Shown: positions 38,849 through 47,280 of the stretch, piece by piece
Layout of the letters: the number at the start of each line of letters is the position of its first letter
Position numbering within the stretch: position 1 is the stretch's first letter
Virus record (IMG/VR): IMGVR_UViG_3300036830_000166
Location: 1 to 58,267 of that record
From: a virus
DNA length: 58,267 nt
Reading direction: 5' to 3' (one strand)
The notes under the pieces: generated by a model
Databases searched by the model: none
What the model saw: the letters and a program-made list of their open reading frames with translations, nothing else
Told to the model about the DNA's origin: nothing
Program-made: the position numbers and the translations under genes

Positions 38849-39864
38849 GCGATCCCTCCCGGCGCGGCGGTTCCGGCCTGGGTGTTGTAGAACGGGTAGA
38901 GGTCGGAGCCGTCGTTGAGGCGGTAGGTCGTGTAGAAGTTGTCCACACGCTCGCGGTCGGCCATGCGGTCGCGTTTGAGCAGGGTGTCGTACTCGGATCG
39001 CGCCGCGCCCATTAGATATTGGAAGTTGGGGCCGACGCCGCGCGGGGCGAGTCCCTTGTTGGCCTCCGCCCACTCGTAGGCGTAGACGCGGGCGAGCGCC
39101 ATGACCGTGTCCTCCCCGATCGCAGGCGGGAGTACGTCGCCGTTGGCTGCAAGGTCAAGTCCGGCGCGGATGCCGTAGAGCTGGTAATTGAGGTTGAAGG
39201 TTGGCGCGCCCCATAGCTCGAAGCGGAGAGCGTTGAAGGTCGGCGATCCCGCGACTGAGTCCGGCGCGTAGGGGACAACGTCGGTCGGGATGCCGTACCA
39301 CGTCCGCTGCGGGTCGCGCATGTCGAGGTCGCGGCGCGTGTAGCGATCCGTGTACAGAGAGCGGAAGTCAGACATGTCGCGGACGCTGATCCACGATTTG
39401 AAGTCCGTGATCGGCGAGTTAGATACGGTGGGGATGTAGTAGCACTGGTAGATCTGGAACGCCGATCCGGTCGTGGAAGCCTCGCCCCACCAACGGTCGA
39501 GGGTCAGCGTCGCCTCGGTCGAGGAGGGAGTGTTGGGCACGTAGGCAAGGATGTCGTAGAGGCCGGAGGACGCGATCCGAAACTGGCGCGAAGTGATGAG
39601 CGAGTAAGGTTGCGTCGGCAGGAGGGTGGCGAGGGCCGCGCCGTCGGCTGCGCTGAGGACGACGGTGGCGGAACCTTGCGTCGTGGCAGCGGAGATGCCG
39701 GTGTATTGTGCCGGGGCGATCCACTGCCCGTTGAAAAGGAGGAACGACCACAGGTTGCGCTCGCGGATGGTACGCCAGGCACGGTTCACCAGAGTACCGG
39801 TGTAGGAGTACGCCAGCTTGGGTACGCTGCCTCGTAGCTCCGTTCGCATGGATAAGAACGACAT
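38845..39864 (-). CDS. head-tail adaptor or tail tubular-type protein, 339 aa
   Basis: The N-terminus is helical (LVNRAWRTIRERNLWSFLLF), followed by a beta domain and an aromatic middle (ITDFKSWISVRDMSDFRSLY). C-terminal helices (DTVMALARVYAYEWAEANKG) end the protein. The helix-W-S-F pattern resembles gp11-like tail tubular or adaptor proteins of podoviruses. It lies between the fibre genes and the smaller structural genes that follow the capsid. Confidence 0.55.
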   Translation of the reverse strand: MSFLSMRTELRGSVPKLAYSYTGTLVNRAWRTIRERNLWSFLLFNGQWIAPAQYTGISAATTQGSATVVLSAADGAALATLLPTQPYSLITSRQFRIASSGLYDILAYVPNTPSSTEATLTLDRWWGEASTTGSAFQIYQCYYIPTVSNSPITDFKSWISVRDMSDFRSLYTDRYTRRDLDMRDPQRTWYGIPTDVVPYAPDSVAGSPTFNALRFELWGAPTFNLNYQLYGIRAGLDLAANGDVLPPAIGEDTVMALARVYAYEWAEANKGLAPRGVGPNFQYLMGAARSEYDTLLKRDRMADRERVDNFYTTYRLNDGSDLYPFYNTQAGTAAPGGIA

Positions 39865-39898
39865 CGCCGCCGCGCCCTCACGTCTCCTGGTTGCAAAT

Positions 39899-39922
39899 AT
39901 GGCGCGACCGGAGCCGCGCCAT
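39899..39922 (-). terminator. perfect 8-bp hairpin between structural genes
   Basis: ATGGCGCG and CGCGCCAT form a perfect stem with an 8-nt loop in the 99-base gap between the 39964-40362 and 38845-39864 genes. On the minus strand ATTTG follows the stem. With no long T run it may act as an mRNA-stabilising or attenuating hairpin rather than a full terminator. Confidence 0.4.
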
Positions 39923-39963
39923 CAAGTCACCTCACCCTGCTGACAGTCGTCGCGTCGGCGGCC

Positions 39964-40362
39964 CTACACCATCGTCGCATCGAGCCGGAACGTCTCAGCG
40001 GACAGGTCGGTCGCGTTGGTCACTTCGGTCGAGATCGCGCCGAATGCCGCGCTGGTGGTCATCCAGCGCAGGACGAGCTTCGGCGTCGCCAGACCAGGCG
40101 CAGGCGCAACAGTCTGGGTCGTCGATGCCGCCGAAACGCCGATGATGACGATATAGTTGCCGGATGCGGAATAGTTGCCCACGCCCATCGTGGTGTCGCA
40201 GCCGTCGAAGCCGCCAAAGCCGAGATCGGTCGCGTTGATTACGTCGCCGGTGCCCGACGAGGTGCCAATGTTGCCGTAGGACTTGGGCCCGGTGTGGTCG
40301 AATACCATGCGGATTTTCGACCCCATTGGCTGCGGGTAGCCCTGAACCGGTGTGTTCGCCAT
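39964..40362 (-). CDS. virion protein candidate, 132 aa
   Basis: A beta-rich, Gly/Thr-rich protein (NIGTSSGTGDVINATDLGF, NYSASGNYIVIIGVSAAS) with no catalytic motif. Its position just downstream of the capsid cluster suggests a decoration or minor structural protein. GGGAGG precedes the ATG by about 7 bases. Confidence 0.5.
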   Translation of the reverse strand: MANTPVQGYPQPMGSKIRMVFDHTGPKSYGNIGTSSGTGDVINATDLGFGGFDGCDTTMGVGNYSASGNYIVIIGVSAASTTQTVAPAPGLATPKLVLRWMTTSAAFGAISTEVTNATDLSAETFRLDATMV

Positions 40363-40374
40363 GCAAATCCTCCC

Positions 40375-41091
40375 TTAGAGTCGCGCCATGCCGCGGGTGA
40401 TGGCCACTTTGGCCACGGTTGAGGTAGCAGTGGTGCCGATGGACACGCCGACGACGGACGCGACCGTGAGCGCGGTGACCGCGAACCCGGACGTGAGGTT
40501 GTCGGCGGTGGACGCGACCGTAGCCGATGCCTTAGCGATAACCGTCGAGCCGCCCGTGGTCGCACTGACCGTCGAGTCGAACAGGACGGACGCGATGCCC
40601 GCGATCTGGATCCAGCCGTAGTAGCCGTTGGTCAGGACGTTGATCCAGACGCCGAGGATGTAGGTCGGCACCGTGGTCAGGGGCTGGGCGTCGCCATAGG
40701 CCACGTACGGCGTGGTTGTGGTCGAGCCGATGTCGGCGGCGCGGTAGTAGGCGATTCCGCCCACGACCGAGGCGCGGGTCGTCCACACCGCGTTGACGTA
40801 CATATAGATGCCGCCGTAGAGCGTGCCGACGGTGGTGTCGGAGAGCGCGAGGGCCGTGGCGTCGTCGAGAATGATGCGGTCGCCGGGCAGGGATTGCTGG
40901 CCCTGCGTAGCCGTGACGCCGGAGGGGACAGAATTGATCTGGCCGCCCAGTGTGGCGGTGTTTACGTCGTTGAGATACGCCGCATCAAGGTAATCGGCTT
41001 GCTTTGTAAACCAGCCCCCAGCGAATGCCGGAGAGATTGCCGTCAGTGTCCACCGCAACCAGAAGTTGAAAAGAGTTCCGAATACGCTCAC
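40375..41091 (-). CDS. virion structural protein candidate, 238 aa
   Basis: Start GTG 41091 overlaps the upstream stop as GTGA, with AGGAGG 7 bases upstream, so the longer frame to 41160 is rejected. The first residues (MSVFGTLFNFWLRWTL) are hydrophobic; a helical then Ala/Thr/Val-rich beta-like C-terminus follows (NLTSGFAVTALTVASVVGVS). It is probably a structural component. Family not recognised. Confidence 0.5.
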   Translation of the reverse strand: MSVFGTLFNFWLRWTLTAISPAFAGGWFTKQADYLDAAYLNDVNTATLGGQINSVPSGVTATQGQQSLPGDRIILDDATALALSDTTVGTLYGGIYMYVNAVWTTRASVVGGIAYYRAADIGSTTTTPYVAYGDAQPLTTVPTYILGVWINVLTNGYYGWIQIAGIASVLFDSTVSATTGGSTVIAKASATVASTADNLTSGFAVTALTVASVVGVSIGTTATSTVAKVAITRGMARL

Positions 41092-41744
41092 GGCTTTTCC
41101 TCCTGCACTTCGACAGATTTTTCCGTCGAGGTGCGTGTAAAGTCTAGAATTTTTCCCCAATCGTTTTCACAAGCACGCATCTGAGCAGTCACAGATTCGT
41201 CGCAGTCTTTGCCGCCCGCAAGGAACCTTTGAATTATGGCGCGAGTGGTTCCGTAGTGCGTCGCTATCTGAGAGTGACTGTAGCCTAAGTCCACCATCGA
41301 GCGGACATCAGCAATGTTCTCCACGAATCGCGGACGAGTAACCAGATCCATTCCAAGACGCACGGCGTAACAATCGTCGCACAGCTTGGAGGGCACGACC
41401 CAGAATCGATTTTGCTCGATGCCCCAAAATACGACCACATCGCACATCTCGGAGAACGGTTTCCGATACAGCACCTTTGGCTCTGAGTCCACTGTGGAAC
41501 GGCGGCGATACGCTACTGTCTTGCGAAGCAGAATCATGTAGTGAGCGGAGCCTCTCTTGTCAGAGTTACAGAGATGTCCACTCTTTACTTGAATCCGGCA
41601 GCCATTCTCAGCAACCAGATCAGTTCCCACGCCGACGCCAAGAAAGCCAACGTCGAGTCCACGCAACATGAGTTGGCAGGCTACTGCGTGTTCGCCCGCC
41701 TTCCCCACCAGACTCGACATTCGTTGATTCTCGCCGCCTTGCAT
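41088..41744 (-). CDS. PD-(D/E)XK homing-type endonuclease with HTH, 218 aa
   Basis: The start at 41744 follows AAAGGAT by about 7 bases; starts at 41810 and 41720 are alternatives. The N-terminal core (GKAGEHAVACQLMLRGLDVG, then GTDLVAENGCRIQVKSGH) carries the D...Q-V-K signature of the PDDEXK_5 group, related to the intron-encoded I-Ssp6803I. The C-terminal GYSHSQIATHYGTTRAIIQR is a helix-turn-helix that could read the target site. It lies directly behind the major capsid gene and is clearly lower in GC than its neighbours. These features fit a free-standing homing endonuclease that recently arrived. Confidence 0.7.
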   Translation of the reverse strand: MQGGENQRMSSLVGKAGEHAVACQLMLRGLDVGFLGVGVGTDLVAENGCRIQVKSGHLCNSDKRGSAHYMILLRKTVAYRRRSTVDSEPKVLYRKPFSEMCDVVVFWGIEQNRFWVVPSKLCDDCYAVRLGMDLVTRPRFVENIADVRSMVDLGYSHSQIATHYGTTRAIIQRFLAGGKDCDESVTAQMRACENDWGKILDFTRTSTEKSVEVQEEKP

Positions 41745-41781
41745 CGGTTGATCCTTTCGAACTAAGTCGAAGATACCACGA

Positions 41782-42924
41782 TCAAAATCCGGCTCCGTAC
41801 AACTGTTCATTGTCCCTGGGTGAGACCGTATACACGTTGATCCCCACCTTGAAGAACCCGACCACGTTGTCCGGGTTGGTCTGCGAGCGAATCCACGGGG
41901 TAAAGTTGAAGTTGTACTCCGGGTCGCTGGTCGGACGAACCTTCCATCCCTTGGTGCGGAGCCAGAAGAACGGCTCGCCGGGATTGATGGTCTTGTTGGC
42001 CGGCAGGTTCGAGATGGACGAGATGCCGGAGGCGGCCGAGGTGAACGTCGACGGCTTGATGGCGGTGGTCTGCGACAGGCCGGAGGGGAGGATCTGGCCG
42101 TATTTCGTCGACGGGCACAGTTTGTCAACCATGATCAGCGCGTTCATCACGCGGATGCCCACCATACCCATGTTCACGTCCTGTTCCTCGGCGTAGCGTT
42201 GCTTGGGCTCAAGGCGCTCCAGCAGGTACGCGTAGAGGGCTTTGTTGCAGACGCCGAGATCGGGTTCCTGGACGCAGTTGAGGTAGGCTTCGACGAGGGG
42301 CTTGTAAGTGATCTGACCCGTGCCTCCGTTCTGGTCGCCCAGCCAGATCGGAATCGAGTTCAGGGTGTTGCCGACTGTGCCGTTGCGGGATTGGCCGCCG
42401 TAGGTCGTGAAGATGTTGCCGTCCCACGAGTTGGTCACGCCGTCGTTGAGCGCCTCGGAGAAGCCGTTGATGAAGATGACACGGTTCTGGGAGATCGTGG
42501 TGCCGGATGCCTGGCCGTGGCGGAAGATGTCGATGCCAAGGTCGGTGTTGGCCGCCTGGACGGCGTTGGTCATGTAGGCGTCGATGATTTTCACCTTCGC
42601 CGCAGGCCCGGCGTTGATCACGCCTACCTGCCACAGGTTGACCGGAATCTGCTCGACGTACTCCTTGGGCACGAATCCAGTCGCGGCCAGAATCTGCTTC
42701 TGCATGACCGTGAGGTCGGAGCCGGGCGCGATGGCGCCGCCGTTGACGCGCTGGTACTGGAACGGCGTCTGCATGATCGTGCCGCCCATGTACTCGTCAA
42801 GCGCGCCGGAGAGGCGCATCTTGCGGAGGGTGGTCGAGTCGACGAAAAAGTTGTCGATGACGATGTCGTCCTTGAGGTCGGCCAGCGTTGTCGCTGAGAT
42901 TTGGTCAAAACTCGGATCGGCCAC
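41782..42924 (-). CDS. major capsid protein, 380 aa
   Basis: It lies directly after the scaffold gene, has one domain of the expected size, and is a mix of strands and helices without catalytic motifs (TLRKMRLSGALDEYMGGTIM, GFVPKEYVEQIPVNLWQVGV, YNFNFTPWIRSQTNPDNVVG). GGAGAA sits upstream of the ATG. The gene order portal, small genes, scaffold, capsid is the normal phage head order and is the main reason for the assignment. The fold type is not decided by eye. Confidence 0.75.
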   Translation of the reverse strand: MADPSFDQISATTLADLKDDIVIDNFFVDSTTLRKMRLSGALDEYMGGTIMQTPFQYQRVNGGAIAPGSDLTVMQKQILAATGFVPKEYVEQIPVNLWQVGVINAGPAAKVKIIDAYMTNAVQAANTDLGIDIFRHGQASGTTISQNRVIFINGFSEALNDGVTNSWDGNIFTTYGGQSRNGTVGNTLNSIPIWLGDQNGGTGQITYKPLVEAYLNCVQEPDLGVCNKALYAYLLERLEPKQRYAEEQDVNMGMVGIRVMNALIMVDKLCPSTKYGQILPSGLSQTTAIKPSTFTSAASGISSISNLPANKTINPGEPFFWLRTKGWKVRPTSDPEYNFNFTPWIRSQTNPDNVVGFFKVGINVYTVSPRDNEQLYGAGF

Positions 42925-42964
42925 GGTTATTCTCCTGTACTGCGAATGTCGTTACAGCGCGGCG

Positions 42965-43798
42965 TTAGTTCACCGCTCCCAGCTTTTCCAAATTCGGCAT
43001 TACCTTGGCGATGCGTGCGTTCTCACGCTCCGCGTCGGACTTGAGCCACGGCTGCTTCTCGCCGTTGGCGGTCGCGGACAGGACGCGCCCGGTGAACGGA
43101 GTGCGCGAGATCGTCTGCGGGCCGAGCAGCGGGTTCGATTCCGGGTGCTCAGACTTGTAGCGCGTGACCGCCTCGTCGGCGATCTTCTTCTCGTGCGCGG
43201 CGCGGTCGGCGGATGCCTTGGCGTCGCGGGCGGCCTGGACGCCGTAGCGCTCTATCCACAGGGATTCGACGGGGATCTTGCGCGACACGGCTTCCTTGCG
43301 GAGTTCGCGGAACGACAGTCGCTTGGCCGGGTCATTGCCGAACAGCGCGTGATGCTCGGCTGCGATGTCCTGCGCCGTGGCGATCGCGTCGCCCTCGCGC
43401 TCGGCGACCTGCATCAGGGTCTCACGATCCACATAATTCTTGGGGTCGAACGCCGGAGTCTCGGTGGGCTTGGGCGTCGTGGAGCCGGGTTCGAGGTTCT
43501 CGGCGACCTGGAGCAGGCCGAGCTCCTGTAACTTTTTCAGTCGCGCCGTGTTGGCTGCGGAGTCGGCGAGGGCGGTGTCGCGCTCGCGGAGGTAGGACTG
43601 GTTCTGCGTCTCCACCTGCGTCGCCCATTCGCGGTTGCGCTCGATCAGGTCGGCGGCCTTCTGGCGCTCGGCGGCGGCGGCTGCGACGAGGGACTGCTGC
43701 TTGTCGTAGGCTTTGCGCGCGGCGGGCACGTCCAGCACTTTGATTTCGTCGGCGGTCGCGCCGTTCTCTGCGAGGAATTCTGCGTACGATTGAGCCAT
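42965..43798 (-). CDS. capsid scaffold protein, 277 aa
   Basis: A highly charged, mainly helical protein (ARKAYDKQQSLVAAAAAERQ, KAADLIERNREWATQVETQN) with low-complexity linkers (PGSTTPKPTETPAFDP) and a basic C-terminus (KQPWLKSDAERENARIAKVM). This composition, with its position just upstream of the capsid gene in transcription order, is typical of phage scaffold proteins, which guide capsid assembly and then leave. There is no sign of a protease domain. Confidence 0.7.
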   Translation of the reverse strand: MAQSYAEFLAENGATADEIKVLDVPAARKAYDKQQSLVAAAAAERQKAADLIERNREWATQVETQNQSYLRERDTALADSAANTARLKKLQELGLLQVAENLEPGSTTPKPTETPAFDPKNYVDRETLMQVAEREGDAIATAQDIAAEHHALFGNDPAKRLSFRELRKEAVSRKIPVESLWIERYGVQAARDAKASADRAAHEKKIADEAVTRYKSEHPESNPLLGPQTISRTPFTGRVLSATANGEKQPWLKSDAERENARIAKVMPNLEKLGAVN

Positions 43799-43809
43799 GG
43801 TACCCTCCG

Positions 43810-43905
43810 TTACTTCTTCGATCCCTTGCGGTTCTTTTTGGCCGCGTTCGCCACCTTCTTCTTGAACGGGCCTTGCTTTTCCTGAACCATCGCATGCTTC
43901 TTCAT
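43810..43905 (-). CDS. tiny Lys-rich protein, 31 aa
   Basis: The product (MKKHAMVQEKQGPFKKKVAN then AAKKNRKGSKK) is about one third Lys. GGAG lies 9 bases before the ATG, and the stop is 11 bases from the scaffold start. It is the second of four tiny basic proteins in this operon. Its position between the scaffold and an accessory gene suggests a head role, perhaps DNA contact, but nothing more can be said. Confidence 0.45.
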   Translation of the reverse strand: MKKHAMVQEKQGPFKKKVANAAKKNRKGSKK

Positions 43906-43917
43906 GGTGAGTGTCTC

Positions 43918-44220
43918 CTAGGCCGACGGTGTCGGCGGTGCTGCGGGCTCGGATGGCTTGCTGCCGGCCATGACCTTGAGCTGGACTTCGCGCATCAGGT
44001 CGTTAATTTTCGTGATCGCCGGCACTGCCGCCGGGAAATCCTGCGCCAGCTTGCGTAGTCCCTGCACCGTCTGGATCACCAGCCGCGATCCCGATTCCAG
44101 TTGCGGCGATGGGGCCGCAGGGGCCGGGGATGCGTCCGCGCCGTTGGGCGACGGAGGTGGCGTCGGGCCGCCCGGAGGCGGGGGGACGGTGGACTGGGAC
44201 GACATGGGCGCGGCTGACAT
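43918..44220 (-). CDS. Pro-rich accessory head protein, 100 aa
   Basis: The N-terminal half is a disordered Pro/Ala/Ser stretch including TVPPPPGGPTPPPSPNG. The C-terminal half is a helix (GSRLVIQTVQGLRKLAQDF, ITKINDLMREVQLKVMAG). The TVPPPP string recurs in three other late proteins, so it may be a docking motif for a shared partner. A scaffold accessory or head completion role is plausible from the location. Confidence 0.45.
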   Translation of the reverse strand: MSAAPMSSQSTVPPPPGGPTPPPSPNGADASPAPAAPSPQLESGSRLVIQTVQGLRKLAQDFPAAVPAITKINDLMREVQLKVMAGSKPSEPAAPPTPSA

Positions 44221-44227
44221 TAAAGTG

Positions 44228-44392
44228 TCAGACCGCCTTCCGCGACATCTTGGGCGCCTTGCCGGAGCCTTTGGCCGCGGCGGACTTCATGTCGGAGTGC
44301 AGCTTGAATCCGTGGCCGCCCTTGTGGTTGCCGATCTTGGTTCCGGTGATCTTGGCCATGCCGCCACCGGAGTGTCCTTTGCCGTATGCCAT
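44228..44392 (-). CDS. Gly/Lys/His-rich small protein, 54 aa
   Basis: The start at 44392 has GAGG 9 bases upstream; a longer frame from a TTG at 44506 lacks support. The product begins MAYGKGHSGGGMAKITGTKI and continues with basic His/Lys/Gly (HKGGHGFKLHSDMKSAAAKG). It is strongly basic and probably unfolded alone. Third member of the small basic set in the head region. Confidence 0.45.
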   Translation of the reverse strand: MAYGKGHSGGGMAKITGTKIGNHKGGHGFKLHSDMKSAAAKGSGKAPKMSRKAV

Positions 44393-44532
44393 TGCGTGTG
44401 CCTCGTCGTGGGTAGTGGTGGGAATGTGAAAGGGGAAGGATGGTGGCTCGCGCCGTCGTCCCGCCCCTGACCTCGGTTGATCCTCGCTCGGAGAGAGCAC
44501 AGTCAAGGCTCTCGTTTCCGGGTAAGGTGCGG

Positions 44533-44601
44533 TTACTTTTTGTGGCGCTTTTTGCCCTTCTTGCCACGGTTGCGAACTTCAAATTCGTTGATCGTCTGCA
44601 T
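44533..44601 (-). CDS. tiny basic peptide gene, 22 aa
   Basis: MQTINEFEVRNRGKKGKKRH plus two Lys residues. GGAG is 8 bases before the ATG. It is short, but its ribosome site and composition match the other three basic genes. It is directly downstream of the hairpin at 44634-44703 and a TTGACA element, so it would be the first reading frame of any transcript started there. It could instead be a regulatory leader peptide. Confidence 0.4.
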   Translation of the reverse strand: MQTINEFEVRNRGKKGKKRHKK

Positions 44602-44633
44602 GATGGAGTCTCCTTTTCCCCGTAAACGCACCA

Positions 44634-44703
44634 AAGGCTCCACGATGACGGGTGTGAGGAGGAAGCGTGAAGCGAATCCTGTTCCGTCGAATCGTGGAGC
44701 CTT
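44634..44703 (-). promoter_or_regulatory. 13-bp perfect inverted repeat, 44-nt loop
   Basis: AAGGCTCCACGAT (44634-44646) and ATCGTGGAGCCTT (44691-44703) are perfectly complementary. The element fills most of the 197-base gap between the 44533 and 44799 genes, upstream of the former. There is no adjacent T tract. It may be a terminator-like boundary, an RNA processing signal or a protein-binding site that sets head protein levels. Confidence 0.55.
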
Positions 44704-44747
44704 GTTGAGGCGATTACGAAATCGTCAAGCAAGTAGCTCTGCGGTCA

Positions 44748-44777
44748 ATTAATCACACAACCGGATTGCAATGTCAA
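44748..44777 (-). promoter_or_regulatory. possible internal late promoter
   Basis: On the minus strand there is TTGACA (44772-44777), an 18-bp spacer and ATTAAT (44748-44753). The -35 is perfect; the -10 matches at four of six bases but lacks the conserved second A. It lies in the only sizeable gap of the head region and would drive the small basic genes, scaffold and capsid separately from portal and terminase. Confidence 0.4.
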
Positions 44778-44798
44778 CAGGAATCGTGCTAGGCGGCG

Positions 44799-45041
44799 TC
44801 AGGAGGGATCGCTGATCGGCGATTGCTCGTCGAATTCCGCGCACGTCGCCGAGCCCTGCGACAGGTTGATGGTGAGTTTCCCCGTGGCACGTTCGGCGAC
44901 GAGTTCACATAGAACGTCGACGAGGAATCCGGCGAGTTCGCGGCGCAGGCGCATCCAGCGGCGCACCGAGCGGAGGGAGAAGTGGCGCTCGCGGATGTAG
45001 TCGGCGGGGGCGGGGGCGGGCGACGCAACGGCGGTGCTCAT
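44799..45041 (-). CDS. hypothetical protein downstream of portal, 80 aa
   Basis: The ATG overlaps the portal stop as ATGA. It contains a helical basic segment (YIRERHFSLRSVRRWMRLRR), a hydrophobic-amphipathic helix (ELAGFLVDVLCELVAER), then an acidic end. No motif was recognised. It may be a small head-assembly component translated together with the portal. Confidence 0.5.
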   Translation of the reverse strand: MSTAVASPAPAPADYIRERHFSLRSVRRWMRLRRELAGFLVDVLCELVAERATGKLTINLSQGSATCAEFDEQSPISDPS

Positions 45042-47065
45042 ACGACGCGGCCTCCTCCGGCGGATTCGGTGATCGTCGAGCGACCGTCCGGCTTCTGCTT
45101 CAGTTCTGGTTGCTGCTGGCCGGAGGGTGGGCGGCCTTCCTGTTGCTTGCCGCCCGCCGCAGCTCCAGCGGGATTCATCTGGCCCTGATCGGTGAGCGAC
45201 ATGCCCAGTTCCTTCATCCGCGCCGCGAACATCAGGTTGAGTTCCTGCTCGTTCTCGAATTTCTCACGCACCGTCGATCCCTTGATATGGCCGTAGTTGG
45301 GCACGTTGCACGCGTCGGCAATGGTCTGCGAATCGATCTGGATGCCCGCCTTCTTGAGCTGAATGAGCATCAGGCGCTGGGACATCTGCGTGATTTCATG
45401 GAGTGAGCGCGGCGTGATGACGAAACGTAAGGCCGACGCGAACACTCGCGCGCGCGCGATCTTGCCCGTCGGAGACTCTTTCGGCGCGGTCTTGGTGCCG
45501 GGGTCTTCGCCGGGGAGGTGTGATGGCACCATTGTGTCCGGGTCGTAGTCGAAGGGCTCCATGGTCATCGCGTCCTCGCCGACCACCTGCATGAACCGGG
45601 CCGGGGGGACGTATTGCAGCGACAGGAACTTCACCTGGTCGGCGATCTCGCGCATCGGCGGCTCCATCGAGCGCGACATATCCTCGACGATCGGCCCGGC
45701 GGATTCGAGGATCTTCTCCAGATCGTCGCCCGCGCCGCGGGCCTTGGCGAGGGCCAACGCGTCGTGGATGCCGTGCTGCGAATCCATGGCCTCGCGCAGG
45801 AGTTCGTAGAATTTCAGCGTCTCGGCGGAGGTGGCGTAGACCTCCGGCGGCACGACCATCTCGAAGGGCTTGGAGGATTGTGATCCGTCGAACCCGGCGC
45901 GCACCCGCGGCTGCATAGGGTCGAACTGCTGCGCCTCCTTCTTGGTCACGGAGTTGATGTCGTAGGCCAGCGGGAGGTCGAGCTTGGCGCGCTCCTTGTC
46001 CATGGTGCCGCGCTCGATCTCGGTCATGGATTGCTGGATGTCGTAGCCGTCGCGCACCATCGAGAAGCCGAGAGGTTCCCACGGCCAGTGGTCGGTGGAG
46101 AACGGGACGGCGGGGAAGCGACCGTGCCAGTCGAACGAGGGGCCGTCGTAGAGGACGACGGATTCCGAGGAGATGAGCAGGCGGCGGTAGGGGTACAGGA
46201 GGTTGCCGGGCTGGACAGTGTAGGCCCACGAGGTCTCCGGTTCGCCCATCGGGATCGGAGAGGAGGTCGTGTTGCGCGTGAGGTCGATGACGTAGGTGTA
46301 GCGGATCGGCACCATCAGGTCGCCGATGCCGGGCAGCGCGGACGAGGACTTGCCGAACGAGAACATGCGCTGCCACAGGTTGCCCTGCGCCGAGCGCCGG
46401 ATTTCGTTGGAGTACCAGTAGAGGGAGGAGGTCGGGCGGAGTTCCGATTGGTAGCGGGGGAACATCCCGTGCGCCATGTAGATCGGCATCTCGTCGAGGA
46501 TGGTCATCGCGTACGCCTGCTGGAAGTCGCCGGACGGGGGGAGCTGCGTGGGGAGGATGCAGGGCGCGCCGTAGGACAGAAGGCGAACCGAGCCCTGGCC
46601 CTGGCCGCCGAAGTCGCGGGAGTAGACGGGCCGGATCCATCCGGTCGAGGTGGCGGCGGCGTACTGGAGGGCTTCCTTGATTTTCACGTCGGCGTAGGTT
46701 TCCAGCCACCACGCGCGGACGTAGAGGTTGAACAGTTCCGCGTTGGGCGCGAAGGCCGGGTTGTCGGAGGAGTAGCCCCATAGAGGGCGGAGTTTCGCCA
46801 GCGTGCCCACGACCTCGCGGATGTTGCGTTTGAGATGGTTCGTGTTCAGGGAGGATCGGTATTTCACCGGTTCCGGGCCGACGCGGCCGGAGATCACGTC
46901 AAGGGCGCGGCGCCAGTCGGTGTGGCCGCGCTGGCGCTTGAGCCAGTCCATGCCGGATTCGGTGTTTTCGTTGAGCCAGCCGAGGCGGCGTTCCGGCGGC
47001 GCGGCAGCAGGCGGGCACTGCCACTCGTGGAGTTTGCCGTCGTTGCGGGGAGAGTCGACGCTCAT
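45038..47065 (-). CDS. portal protein, 675 aa
   Basis: The start at 47065 overlaps the preceding stop as ATGA, so a longer frame to 47089 is rejected. The sequence (WLKRQRGHTDWRRALDVISG, NHLKRNIREVVGTLAKLRPL, IQQSMTEIERGTMDKERAKL) has the long helical stem and crown pattern of portal proteins. The C-terminus is Gln/Gly/Pro-rich and disordered. Position (terminase, two small genes, portal, head genes) and size (about 675 aa, like podovirus portals) support the call. It forms the ring through which DNA is packaged. Confidence 0.75.
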   Translation of the reverse strand: MSVDSPRNDGKLHEWQCPPAAAPPERRLGWLNENTESGMDWLKRQRGHTDWRRALDVISGRVGPEPVKYRSSLNTNHLKRNIREVVGTLAKLRPLWGYSSDNPAFAPNAELFNLYVRAWWLETYADVKIKEALQYAAATSTGWIRPVYSRDFGGQGQGSVRLLSYGAPCILPTQLPPSGDFQQAYAMTILDEMPIYMAHGMFPRYQSELRPTSSLYWYSNEIRRSAQGNLWQRMFSFGKSSSALPGIGDLMVPIRYTYVIDLTRNTTSSPIPMGEPETSWAYTVQPGNLLYPYRRLLISSESVVLYDGPSFDWHGRFPAVPFSTDHWPWEPLGFSMVRDGYDIQQSMTEIERGTMDKERAKLDLPLAYDINSVTKKEAQQFDPMQPRVRAGFDGSQSSKPFEMVVPPEVYATSAETLKFYELLREAMDSQHGIHDALALAKARGAGDDLEKILESAGPIVEDMSRSMEPPMREIADQVKFLSLQYVPPARFMQVVGEDAMTMEPFDYDPDTMVPSHLPGEDPGTKTAPKESPTGKIARARVFASALRFVITPRSLHEITQMSQRLMLIQLKKAGIQIDSQTIADACNVPNYGHIKGSTVREKFENEQELNLMFAARMKELGMSLTDQGQMNPAGAAAGGKQQEGRPPSGQQQPELKQKPDGRSTITESAGGGRVV

Positions 47066-47280
47066 CGCCGGGGCACCCAGTCCAGCCACAGGACGGAAGG
47101 TTGTGGGTCGGCGCGGAGAGTCGATTCGGCCTCCGCACGGCGGGACTCCATCAGGGCGTGTTCCGCGGCGTCGCAGGTGTCGGAGATCCGGTAGGTAAAG
47201 GAGCCGTCGGGCAGAAGCTCCCCGGCGGCGAGGATGCGTTGCGCGCCCGCGTGAGAGTCAATGAAGGCTTGGTCGATCAT
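47062..47280 (-). CDS. hypothetical protein, 72 aa
   Basis: Between two ATGA overlaps. It has a small strand-helix-strand look (ELLPDGSFTYRISDTCDAAE, HALMESRRAEAESTLRADPQ) and a C-terminal WLDWVPRR. The family is unknown; position suggests head or packaging accessory. Confidence 0.5.
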   Translation of the reverse strand: MIDQAFIDSHAGAQRILAAGELLPDGSFTYRISDTCDAAEHALMESRRAEAESTLRADPQPSVLWLDWVPRR

